Assembly (NCBI GenBank): GCA_021818545.1 | Contig: JAKATX010000004.1 | Span: 1 to 64,000, forward strand | Direction of reading: 5' to 3' | Length of the DNA stretch: 64,000 nt | Source of the DNA: Microcaldota archaeon | GTDB taxonomy: Archaea > Micrarchaeota > Micrarchaeia > Micrarchaeales > Micrarchaeaceae | Shown here: positions 28,050 through 35,632 of the stretch, piece after piece | Numbering within the stretch: the first letter of the stretch is position 1 | Layout of the letters: every line of letters begins with the position of its first letter | The notes under the pieces: generated by a model | What the model saw: only the letters and a program-made list of their open reading frames with translations | Database searches by the model: none | Told to the model about the DNA's origin: nothing | Position numbers and translations under genes: made by a program

Positions 28050-28376
28050 ATGATAGGTAGGAATTCAAAGCTGGAGAGTGCTGCTTCGATAAATGATGTG
28101 GAGGAGATACTGAGCGAGAGGAAGGAGTTGACATACGAGCAGCAGCTAGCAATGGACCATGCAAAGAAGTTCGCTGCTTCAAAGGCCAAGTACGAATCAG
28201 CAAGGAAAGCCCTTGAAGAGACGGGCATGCTGGACGCCGCTGCAATAGCGAACGTGCTGAGCGTGATGCCGAAGAGCGAGATGGCGCTCAAGCAGGTGCT
28301 TGCGGGCACGAAGAAGACGCTGAAGGACGATGAAGTGTCAAAGGTATTTGAGATCGTAAAGAAGGCTAGTGTTTGA
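28050..28376 (+). CDS. rpoF: DNA-directed RNA polymerase subunit F (Rpb4-like)
   Basis: 108-residue helical HRDC-like protein (LESAASINDVEEIL, ELTYEQQLAMDHAKKFAA) that forms the RNA polymerase stalk with RpoE. The ORF-track start is 25 codons upstream; ATG 28050 is preferred because of GGTG-TTTTT-ATG and the usual length. It is followed by DUF655, a conserved archaeal pairing. Confidence 0.85.
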   Translation: MIGRNSKLESAASINDVEEILSERKELTYEQQLAMDHAKKFAASKAKYESARKALEETGMLDAAAIANVLSVMPKSEMALKQVLAGTKKTLKDDEVSKVFEIVKKASV

Positions 28377-28402
28377 ATGCAGTCGAGCGAAAAGTTGGTT
28401 GA

Positions 28403-28990
28403 ATGGAAAACGAAGAGAAGCATGAAGAGCGGCGTGAGGAATACGCATTTGTCCTCGACTTCTTGCTTACTGGCAAGTCTTTCTCCAACAGGGCAGAGCC
28501 CGTTGCCCAGATAATAGGCGATTCCTGGTTCACGCTTCTTGAGGCTGAGCCTAAGCCAAGCGTAACCATGGCGCCTGGCGAGAAAGTCTACATAGGAAGG
28601 GCGGAACGCGACAAGATAGCCATGATAAAGACAAGGATAGAGTTTTCCGATTTGACCCAGAATGCCAAGAACGAGCTGCCATTGATAGTTACGCAGATAA
28701 TAAAGACGAACGAGTCCAGATTCATAGAATTGTTCAACAATGCAGGCCCACTAAACATAAGGCAGCATTCGCTAGAACTGTTGCCTGGCATAGGAAAGAA
28801 GCACTTAACCGCCATGCTGAAGGCGCGCGAGGAGAAGAAGTTCGAATCGTTCGCCGATATAACCTCTAGGGTAGCACTGCTGCAGGATCCTGTCAAGCTG
28901 ATAGCAGACAGGATAATAATGGAGCTTCAGGGTAACCAGAGATTCTACATGTTCGTCAAGCCTTACGTGAAGAAGGAGCAGAGGTACTAG
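28403..28990 (+). CDS. DUF655 helix-hairpin-helix protein
   Basis: 195 residues. An N-terminal OB-like part (EEYAFVLDFLLTGKS) is followed by a helix-hairpin-helix HSLELLPGIGKKHLTAMLKA. DUF655 proteins are near-universal in archaea and linked to rpoF and L21e; they bind nucleic acid but the exact role is unsettled. The gene starts 26 bases after rpoF. Confidence 0.88.
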   Translation: MENEEKHEERREEYAFVLDFLLTGKSFSNRAEPVAQIIGDSWFTLLEAEPKPSVTMAPGEKVYIGRAERDKIAMIKTRIEFSDLTQNAKNELPLIVTQIIKTNESRFIELFNNAGPLNIRQHSLELLPGIGKKHLTAMLKAREEKKFESFADITSRVALLQDPVKLIADRIIMELQGNQRFYMFVKPYVKKEQRY

Positions 28991-29087
28991 ACTGCAAATT
29001 CATGGCAAAGCAATAGGCACGCCGAATGCAAGCTGGCTGCCCATAAAAGCTGTTTTTTGGCTTTAGCCGGTTTGAGGAACCGCTGTG

Positions 29088-29114
29088 AAAGTCGGTTTGC
29101 TATTTTCCGACTTT
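29088..29114. terminator. hairpin between convergent DUF655 and L21e genes
   Basis: aaagtcgg/ccgacttt is a perfect 8-bp stem with an 11-base loop, covering the L21e stop codon. Another small hairpin (cggtt-tgagg-aaccg) lies just before it. It may end both convergent transcripts. Confidence 0.4.
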
Positions 29115-29390
29115 CTCGAGATGTATGGTTGGCACGACTAGCTGCCTTGTGGCGCTCATCATCTTTACTTCAACCACATAAGCAGACCCCCTCTTCTCTA
29201 TTATGCTGCCTACTTTGCCCCTGTAACGCGGGTGCGGTATGTTCTTTACATTGCCTTTCGGCACTATGGCTACCTTGTCTCCTATCTCAAAGCTTTTTAT
29301 TCTGCTTGTAATGCCCAGGGAAGATGGCTTATGGTGCCTGGACAAGTGCCTCGTCCTTCCAACAAACAACCCGTGTGAACGTTCGCTCAT
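29100..29390 (-). CDS. rpl21e: ribosomal protein L21e
   Basis: 96 residues. MSERSHGLFVGRTRHLSRH and FEIGDKVAIVPKGNVKNIPH, then RYRGKVGSIIEKRG, the SH3-like core of L21e. ATG 29390 is preferred to GTG 29399. It is often upstream of rpoF in other archaea; here it is inverted and convergent with that pair, a local rearrangement. Divergent from the TBP gene with a shared 80-base promoter region. Confidence 0.92.
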   Translation of the reverse strand: MSERSHGLFVGRTRHLSRHHKPSSLGITSRIKSFEIGDKVAIVPKGNVKNIPHPRYRGKVGSIIEKRGSAYVVEVKMMSATRQLVVPTIHLEKVGK

Positions 29391-29432
29391 CAATATCACT
29401 CTAAATCAGATGTATAGTATTTAACTGCGTAA

Positions 29433-29443
29433 CATATATATAG
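29433..29443 (+). promoter_or_regulatory. TATA box of the TBP-repeat gene
   Basis: catatatatag lies 31-41 bases upstream of ATG 29474, a strong TATA match. A TBP-family gene with a good TATA box could autoregulate (inference). Confidence 0.5.
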
Positions 29444-29473
29444 TTTAGTTGCAATAGATTCACGGTGTTACCG

Positions 29474-29809
29474 ATGGCAAAAGGCACTTCAAACAGGCCC
29501 ATAGCTCCTCCTCATAAGCATGTTATACTAAAGCCCACATACAGGGTGGAGAATATAGTGGCCAGTGCGGATCTTAACACCGACCTGGACCTTTATGGGC
29601 TTGCAAGCGCATCCCACGACATAGACTACGAGCCGGAGCAGTTTCCAGGCGCGATATTGAAGGTCCATGAGCCAAAGGCAGCTCTGCTGCTCTTCAAGAA
29701 CGGCAAGATAATATGCACCGGAACTCGTACTCCGAACGATGTGAACAAGGCAGTAGCACAAGCAGTCGAGCTCATAAAGAAGTACAAGGCCAACTCAAGG
29801 CGCAGTTGA
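29474..29809 (+). CDS. single-repeat TATA-binding protein (half TBP)
   Basis: 111 residues. After a 20-residue N-terminal tail there is exactly one TBP repeat: YRVENIVASADL, then DYEPEQFPGAIL, EPKAALLLFKNGKIICTG and a closing helix. Archaeal TBP normally has two such repeats (~180 aa) forming a pseudo-symmetric saddle. Only 63 bases separate the stop from the next gene and 73 bases lie upstream, so no second repeat is hidden in another frame. The DNA-intercalating Phe residues (EQFPG, LLLF) are kept. It should therefore act as a homodimer or pair with another TBP. VASADL resembles repeat 2 while CTG resembles repeat 1. Preceded by GGTG at 6 nt. Confidence 0.88.
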   Translation: MAKGTSNRPIAPPHKHVILKPTYRVENIVASADLNTDLDLYGLASASHDIDYEPEQFPGAILKVHEPKAALLLFKNGKIICTGTRTPNDVNKAVAQAVELIKKYKANSRRS

Positions 29810-29871
29810 ATCACTCAATGCACATAGGCTACTAAAGCCACCCAGCCAATCCCGATTTCAAGCTGTTTATA

Positions 29872-30642
29872 ATGGCAGAAGAAAACTTAGTAATCACAAA
29901 GTCTGGCAGCAAAGCAGTTATCACAATAAACAGACCCGCCAAGCTTAACGCTTTCGACAAGGAGACGATAGGATCCATGGCAATGGCGCTCAAGGACCTT
30001 GGTTCTGATGACTCTATTCGCGTCATAATCATAACCGGTGCAGGAGGCAAGTCTTTCTGTGCAGGCACGGATATAAGCTATCTAAACAGCTTGGCTGGCG
30101 GCGGCGAAGCCCGCGCATTCATAAATGCCGTGCAGGGCATAGGATTCGCCATAGAGTCTTTGCAGAAGGTTGTCATAGCCGCAATAGACGGCTACTGTTT
30201 CGGCTTGGGGAATGAGATTGCAATGTCGTGCGACCTCAGGATAGCCACAAGGGATTCACTATTCGGTCAGCCTGAGATAAAGATAGGCGTGATTCCAGGC
30301 GCAGGAGGAACGCAGCGCCTGACGCAGCTAATAGGCGCCACCAAATCAAAGGAGTTGATATTCACAGGAGGGTCGATCAAGGCAGACGAGGCGCTGTCGC
30401 TCGGCCTGCTGAACTACGTGGTAGAGAAGCAAGACCTACAGAACAAGGTGGACGAGATAACGGCCGCGATCTGCGGGAACAGCTTCAACGCGGTGAAGAA
30501 CGCGAAAAAGACCATAAACGAAAGTTTCAAACTCGGCGGCTACGACATAGAAAAAGAAATGTTCATGGAATGCTTTGAGCATCCTGACAGGAAGGAGGGA
30601 ATGGACGCCTTCCTATCGAAGAGGAAGCCCAATTTCAAGTAA
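29872..30642 (+). CDS. enoyl-CoA hydratase (crotonase family), copy 1
   Basis: 256 residues. Hydrates trans-2-enoyl-CoA in beta-oxidation. It has the oxyanion-hole blocks TGAGGKSFCAGTDI and AMSCDLRIATRDSLFGQPE, with catalytic Glu positions around FGQPEIKIGVIPGAGGTQRL. First of a set of beta-oxidation genes on the plus strand. Its C-terminal third is partly identical at DNA level to the copy at 32775 (see repeats). Confidence 0.93.
   Translation: MAEENLVITKSGSKAVITINRPAKLNAFDKETIGSMAMALKDLGSDDSIRVIIITGAGGKSFCAGTDISYLNSLAGGGEARAFINAVQGIGFAIESLQKVVIAAIDGYCFGLGNEIAMSCDLRIATRDSLFGQPEIKIGVIPGAGGTQRLTQLIGATKSKELIFTGGSIKADEALSLGLLNYVVEKQDLQNKVDEITAAICGNSFNAVKNAKKTINESFKLGGYDIEKEMFMECFEHPDRKEGMDAFLSKRKPNFK
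30375..30529 (+). repeat. 155-bp gene-conversion tract, copy 1
   Basis: This segment matches the reverse complement of 32888-33042 with no difference that I can find. Inside the two enoyl-CoA hydratases the flanks diverge strongly on both sides. A second identical tract of 50 bases (30580-30629 with 32788-32837) covers the last codons. Confidence 0.88.
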
Positions 30643-30663
30643 GTGGGACACAGGTATGGTCTT

Positions 30664-31893
30664 ATGGAACAAGTTTATATAGTGGATGCGGCGCGCAGTG
30701 CAATAGGCAAGTTTCTCGGTTCGCTTTCAGAATTTTCCGCACCGCAGATAGGCTCCAAGGTGGTCGCAGCCCTTGCCGCGCGTAACAATCTGCCTGCTTA
30801 TTCTGTTGATGAACTCATAGCGGGCAATGTCATATCATCCGGGATGGGGCAGAACCCGGCCAAGCAGGTGATAAAACTTTCTGGCCTGCCAAACTCTGTA
30901 TCCAGTACCAATGTCAACATGGTCTGCGCATCCGGTTTGAGGGCCGTCGGCATAGCTGCAGAACAGATACGTTCCGGGGACGCCGACTTAATAATAGCGG
31001 GCGGCATGGAATCGATGAGCAATGCGCCTCATGTGCTAAGGGGAGCAAGGCAGTTCAAAAAGCTGGGCAACACCAACATGAAGGAATATTCGGAGTACCT
31101 GTCCGCTTCAGGGCAGCCACTTGACAAGGCAGAATTGATTGACGAATTGATATTCGAAGGGCTTTGGGATTGCTATAGCAATCTCCATATGGGAGCAATA
31201 GCAGAGAAGCTGGGCAGCATGTACGACATATCAAGGGAAGCGCAGGACGCCTTCGCGCTCAATAGCCATAAGGCAGCGGCTTACGCGACAGACGCGGGCA
31301 AGTTCAAGGACGAGATAATACCAATAAAATTAAAGGGCGGAGCAGTGTTCGACAAGGATGAAGGCATAAGGAAGGACACTGACATAAAAAAGCTGGCCGC
31401 TCTTAAACCCGTATTCTCCGAAAAAGGAACAATCACAGCAGGAAATTCATCTCAGATAAGCGATGGCGCCTCATTCATGATTGTCGCTTCCGGCAAGAAA
31501 ATCGATGAGCTGGGGCTGAAGCGCATGGCCGAGGTAAAATCATTCGCATCATCAGGCTCGGATCCGCAACTTTATGGCATGGCGCCCGTGTCTTCTATTA
31601 ATAGGGCTCTTGGCAAGACCGGACTTACGCTTGGCGCGATGGACCTGATAGAGCTTAACGAGGCTTTTTCCGTGCAGGCGCTCAGTGTCGTAAAGGACCT
31701 TGGGATAGATATGAAAAAGCTGAACGTGAACGGCGGTGCAACCGCCTTGGGCCATCCACTTGGGGCTTCAGGCGCCAGGATACTGACAACGCTGCTACAT
31801 GCAATGCGCGACAGGAAACTGGATCTGGGGCTGGCATCGCTATGCCACGGCGGCGGCGGCGCGGCTACGATTGTGGTAAAGAGGGTTGATTGA
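30664..31893 (+). CDS. acetyl-CoA C-acyltransferase (thiolase)
   Basis: 409 residues. Cleaves 3-ketoacyl-CoA. It has the acylated Cys in NMVCASGLRAVG, the NEAF motif in LNEAFSVQAL, NGGATALGHPLGASGAR and the second Cys in LCHGGGGAATIV, all canonical. ATG 30664 (MEQVYIVDAARSAIG) is chosen over the ORF-track GTG 30643. The stop precedes the next start by 1 base. Confidence 0.93.
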   Translation: MEQVYIVDAARSAIGKFLGSLSEFSAPQIGSKVVAALAARNNLPAYSVDELIAGNVISSGMGQNPAKQVIKLSGLPNSVSSTNVNMVCASGLRAVGIAAEQIRSGDADLIIAGGMESMSNAPHVLRGARQFKKLGNTNMKEYSEYLSASGQPLDKAELIDELIFEGLWDCYSNLHMGAIAEKLGSMYDISREAQDAFALNSHKAAAYATDAGKFKDEIIPIKLKGGAVFDKDEGIRKDTDIKKLAALKPVFSEKGTITAGNSSQISDGASFMIVASGKKIDELGLKRMAEVKSFASSGSDPQLYGMAPVSSINRALGKTGLTLGAMDLIELNEAFSVQALSVVKDLGIDMKKLNVNGGATALGHPLGASGARILTTLLHAMRDRKLDLGLASLCHGGGGAATIVVKRVD

Positions 31894-31894
31894 T

Positions 31895-32743
31895 ATGACA
31901 AAGGAAATAACTGTGATAGGTGTGGGGCAGATGGGCACTGGGATAGCGCAGTCTGCTCTTCAGGCTGGATACAACGTGATATTGATAGACAAGAATCAGG
32001 AATTCTTGGACAAGGGCTTCGCGAGGCTGACGGATAACCTGGGCAAGGCGGTAGAGAGGGGCAAGATAACCGCTGATGAAAAGGCCAGGCTCCTGGGCAA
32101 TGTCACCCTGGCCCGCAGCATGGACGGCATAGGCAAATCAGACTTCGTCATAGAGGCTGTTCCGGAAATTCTTGACTTGAAGATGGATGTTTTCAGGAAT
32201 GCGGACAAGTTCTGCAGCAAGAGCGCCATAATAGCAACTAACACATCCTCGATACTCATAAACAAGCTTGCTACAGCTGTAAGCGATCCAAGCAGGTTCA
32301 TAGGCCTGCATTTCTTCAATCCTGCCAATGTAATGAAATTGGTTGAGGTGGTGGTCGGCACAAACACATCCCAGGCTACAATGTCGTCATCTTTGGAATT
32401 CATAACTTCACTGGGGAAGACCCCCGTAAAAGTCAATGACGCTCCAGGCTTCATATCGAACAGGATACTAATGGCATTCATAAACGAGGCCGCCAGCGAC
32501 TTGCAGCATGGCATAGCGGAAAAGGAAGCGATAGATTCTATTGCAAAGCTAGGTTTCAACCACCCTATGGGACCTATAGAACTCGCGGATTTCATAGGCC
32601 TGGATGTCTGCAAGGACATAATGGACTTTATCTACCTAGAAACCAAGGACGGTAAGTTCAAGCCTGCCGATATAATTGTAAAATTAGTGCAGGATGGCAA
32701 GCTTGGCAGGAAGTCCGGCGAGGGCTTCTACAAGTACAAATAG
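31895..32743 (+). CDS. 3-hydroxyacyl-CoA dehydrogenase
   Basis: 282 residues. NAD-dependent oxidation of 3-hydroxyacyl-CoA. Rossmann motif VIGVGQMGTGIAQ, the catalytic His region FIGLHFFNPANVMKLVEVV and the C-terminal dimerisation part KLGFNHPMGPIELADFIGLD. ATG 31895 follows the thiolase stop directly. A stand-alone enzyme, not fused to a hydratase. Confidence 0.95.
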   Translation: MTKEITVIGVGQMGTGIAQSALQAGYNVILIDKNQEFLDKGFARLTDNLGKAVERGKITADEKARLLGNVTLARSMDGIGKSDFVIEAVPEILDLKMDVFRNADKFCSKSAIIATNTSSILINKLATAVSDPSRFIGLHFFNPANVMKLVEVVVGTNTSQATMSSSLEFITSLGKTPVKVNDAPGFISNRILMAFINEAASDLQHGIAEKEAIDSIAKLGFNHPMGPIELADFIGLDVCKDIMDFIYLETKDGKFKPADIIVKLVQDGKLGRKSGEGFYKYK

Positions 32744-32774
32744 GGCAACTGCAGCATAACCCGATTATTCGGCG

Positions 32775-33545
32775 TTATTGGAATTTCGGCTTCCTCTTCG
32801 ATAGGAAGGCGTCCATTCCCTCCTTCCTGTCAGGATGTTTGAAACTCTCGGCAAAAAGTCTGGTTTCAAGTTCGTAACCTTTCAGCCTGAAACTTTCGTT
32901 TATGGTCTTTTTCGCGTTCTTCACCGCGTTGAAGCTGTTCCCGCAGATCGCGGCCGTTATCTCGTCCACCTTGTTCTGTAGGTCTTGCTTCTCTACCACG
33001 TAGTTCAGCAGGCCGAGCGACAGCGCCTCGTCTGCCTTGATCTTATCGGAAGTAAATAGTAGCTCCTTGCCCTTGGAAATCCCCGCAAGCCAAGGAAAGC
33101 GCAGCGTACCGCCCCCGCCAGGTATTATGCCTAGCTTAGTCTCCGGCAAGCCGAATACGGAATCAGTTGTAGCTATCCTGAGGTCGCACGACATTGCCAG
33201 TTCAAGCCCTCCCCCTAAGCAGTAGCCGTCTATTGCGGCTATGACTGGCACCCCTACGGATTCCAGCATAAAAAATAACTTATCTGCCAGGGAAGAGAAA
33301 TCTGCCCGATCATTATCCGTTCCAAGGCTCGATAGGAATCTTATGTCTACGCCAGAGCAGAAGGCCTTTCCGCCAGCGCCACCTATCACTATCACGCGTA
33401 TGTCTCCATTGTTTTCAATCCCGCTTACGAGCTCTATCATGCCCTCTATTATGGATCTGTCGAGCACATTGAGCCTCGATGGCCTGTTGAGCTTTATGTC
33501 CAGCACAGACCCGGCAGTCTTGGATAATACGCTTCCTTCATCCAT
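32775..33545 (-). CDS. enoyl-CoA hydratase (crotonase family), copy 2
   Basis: 256 residues from ATG 33545, which aligns residue for residue with copy 1 at its N-terminus; the ORF-track GTG 33563 would add six. Active-site blocks GGAGGKAFCSGVDI and GLPETKLGIIPGGGGTLRF are kept. The N-terminal two thirds differ clearly from copy 1, but the C-terminal part is near-identical through gene conversion. It is the last gene of a minus-strand operon with the DUF35 and thiolase-like genes, so it may serve a different acyl chain. Confidence 0.92.
   Translation of the reverse strand: MDEGSVLSKTAGSVLDIKLNRPSRLNVLDRSIIEGMIELVSGIENNGDIRVIVIGGAGGKAFCSGVDIRFLSSLGTDNDRADFSSLADKLFFMLESVGVPVIAAIDGYCLGGGLELAMSCDLRIATTDSVFGLPETKLGIIPGGGGTLRFPWLAGISKGKELLFTSDKIKADEALSLGLLNYVVEKQDLQNKVDEITAAICGNSFNAVKNAKKTINESFRLKGYELETRLFAESFKHPDRKEGMDAFLSKRKPKFQ
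32888..33042 (-). repeat. 155-bp gene-conversion tract, copy 2 (inverted)
   Basis: Reverse complement of 30375-30529 without visible mismatch. The two copies sit about 2.4 kb apart in inverted orientation, which would permit intrachromosomal conversion or inversion of the segment between them. Confidence 0.88.
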
Positions 33546-33559
33546 AAATAAACCCAGTT

Positions 33560-34072
33560 TCACTCCGCCGGTACAAAATAGACATCAGACACCAAATGCC
33601 TCTTGTCCCTCCTGAATTCAGCCCTTACTTTCATGCCAGTAAATACGTCCTCCATTTTCGGACCCATGAGCCTAGACAGGAAAAGCGTGTCAACATCCTC
33701 AAATTCAACCAATGCCAGGTTAAAAGGGGTCTCATTAAGGAACTCTTCGCTTCCGAAATAGCAGGTAGTCCACGAGTGCACTTTGCCCTCAAGCGGCAGC
33801 TCAAACCATTCGGTCTCATTCCCGCATTCCATGCAGTGGCTCCTTGGTGTGCCGTATTTGTATTTGCATTTCTTGCACACGCTTCCCATAAGTTTCCCCT
33901 CTTCCAGCGACATGAAGAACTTCGAATCCTGCGCATAGCTGTGTATGTAGTCTATGCTGTATGGCGAAAGCACAACAAGGTCCTCTGTCCCGGCTGGATT
34001 GTTGTATATCGCAGCGCCTGACTTTTTGACCTCCGCAATCAAGTCCCTGAATCTGTCAAATTTGCGTACCAT
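33560..34072 (-). CDS. DUF35 OB-fold acyl-CoA-associated protein
   Basis: 170 residues. A zinc ribbon CKKCKYKYGTPRSHCMECG is followed by an OB-fold (KVHSWTTCYFG, FNLALVEFEDVDTLFLSRL). DUF35 proteins bind acyl-CoA and bridge thiolase-like partners; in archaeal mevalonate synthesis they form a complex with thiolase and HMG-CoA synthase. The start directly follows the stop of the thiolase-like gene, supporting a two-protein complex. Confidence 0.9.
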   Translation of the reverse strand: MVRKFDRFRDLIAEVKKSGAAIYNNPAGTEDLVVLSPYSIDYIHSYAQDSKFFMSLEEGKLMGSVCKKCKYKYGTPRSHCMECGNETEWFELPLEGKVHSWTTCYFGSEEFLNETPFNLALVEFEDVDTLFLSRLMGPKMEDVFTGMKVRAEFRRDKRHLVSDVYFVPAE

Positions 34073-35425
34073 TCAAACAGCCTCTAGTATGCTAACAGTA
34101 ACTGCACATCCTGTGCCTGCATGGCTATGTATAAGTCCGCGCTTTGCATTTTTGATCTGCAAAGAATCGTCCCCAAAATGCTTCTTTATCCTGCCTTGAA
34201 GCTGCCATAAGGCGAACACCCCCTGCATGACTCCGGTTGCCCCTATGGGGTGCCCGCATGCTATGAGTCCACCCGAAGGATTGACAGGCATGGCACCCTT
34301 ATTCTGAAGTTCTAACCCGTAATCTATGTTTGCAAGGAACGGACTGCCTCGCTCTACAAAATCATAACCCTCCCCATATTTGCATAGCCCAAGGTCCTCG
34401 TACGTCTGTATCTCCGAGCTCGTAAAAGCATCGTGTAATTCTATGAAGCTGAGTTCCTTGTTAGGATTCTTTATCCCAGCATGCTTGTAAGCCTCAATCG
34501 CAGCTATCCTGCCAGACCTGAAGGAGTGCACGCCAGGGTATCGAAGGTTTGCATAATCCTTCTTCCTCTCCCAATCGAACAACGGCACTGCGCCGTAAGG
34601 CCTGTCAGCAAGCCTCATCGTGTCTGTTCCGCAGCCAACGCCCTTTATGAGTACGGGCTTTTCCGTGTACTGGCGAGCAACGTCTTCGGATGCGAGTATC
34701 ATCACCGCTGCCCCGTCGCTCATCGTGCATATGTTGTGGCGGTTTAGCGGGTAAGCCACCATGTCGCTTTTAAGGACATCATCTACTGTGAGCTTCATAG
34801 GGCGCTGCGAATACGGGTTGTACATGGCGTTCATGTGATTCTTGACAGATACCATCGACATTATCCGCATTGCTTCCCTAGTTGCAAGTTTTTGTGCTTC
34901 CTTCTCATCCTTGATTTCTGCGAATTTCGTCTTGCGTATGTACTCGTATATGTGCCTTTGAACCATAAGCGCGTAATAACCGGTGTAAAATCCCCCCACA
35001 GGATAATCAAAATTCGTGTCTGATGCAAGCGCTATGAATTCATTGCCTTTCCAGGTCTCCACCCTTGACATGGTCTCGAATCCTGCCACCAAGCATATGT
35101 CATTCCTGCCGCTAGCTATGGCCTCCCATCCTGCTTGTATGCATTGGCCCCCAGTTGCTCCTCCCCACTCTACCCTCCTAGAGTCTTTTGGGTTCAGCCC
35201 TAAAGTGTCCTGGACCATGGATGCCGCCATGATCTGCCTGGTGAAGTGGTCAGAAAAGTAGGATATCCTGCTGCTTCCTATGTCCTTTGCCTCGAGGCTG
35301 GGAACGTCATTCATGGCATAATCAAAAGCCTTCTTCACCATGAGCCTAAAGTCCATATCGGGGTGTGCCTTGGCGAATTTTGTGACGCCGCCTGAAATCA
35401 CATAAACATTCCTCTGCTTCGCCAT
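34073..35425 (-). CDS. thiolase-fold protein (SCP-x/COG0183 type) without canonical Cys
   Basis: 450 residues. Thiolase C-terminal motifs are present (ELHDAFTSSEIQ, LIACGHPIGATGVMQ), but the usual N-terminal CASG box reads EWGGATGGQCIQAG. Counting back from the conserved SG puts Gly where the nucleophile should be, while a Cys occurs six residues later. The C-terminal CxG box reads HAGTGCAVTV. It may be a non-decarboxylating condensing or lipid-transfer-like member working with the DUF35 protein, or use a shifted Cys. Whether it is catalytic is uncertain. Confidence 0.8.
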   Translation of the reverse strand: MAKQRNVYVISGGVTKFAKAHPDMDFRLMVKKAFDYAMNDVPSLEAKDIGSSRISYFSDHFTRQIMAASMVQDTLGLNPKDSRRVEWGGATGGQCIQAGWEAIASGRNDICLVAGFETMSRVETWKGNEFIALASDTNFDYPVGGFYTGYYALMVQRHIYEYIRKTKFAEIKDEKEAQKLATREAMRIMSMVSVKNHMNAMYNPYSQRPMKLTVDDVLKSDMVAYPLNRHNICTMSDGAAVMILASEDVARQYTEKPVLIKGVGCGTDTMRLADRPYGAVPLFDWERKKDYANLRYPGVHSFRSGRIAAIEAYKHAGIKNPNKELSFIELHDAFTSSEIQTYEDLGLCKYGEGYDFVERGSPFLANIDYGLELQNKGAMPVNPSGGLIACGHPIGATGVMQGVFALWQLQGRIKKHFGDDSLQIKNAKRGLIHSHAGTGCAVTVSILEAV

Positions 35426-35632
35426 ACTACCAGTTCAATAAAACCTTTGAAGCATTAAATCTCTTAGCTTTTCGGCGTTTTACATGATGTGCGCTATAAA
35501 GACTAACAGTTTCCATTCGCATGAATGACGTTACGGCTAAGTCGAACAACAAAGAACGCACTGGTGCAGAGCCGGTGAGCAAAGCGTTTATAGATTCGCG
35601 ATAAATCCATCTATATAAAACACGGTGTACCG

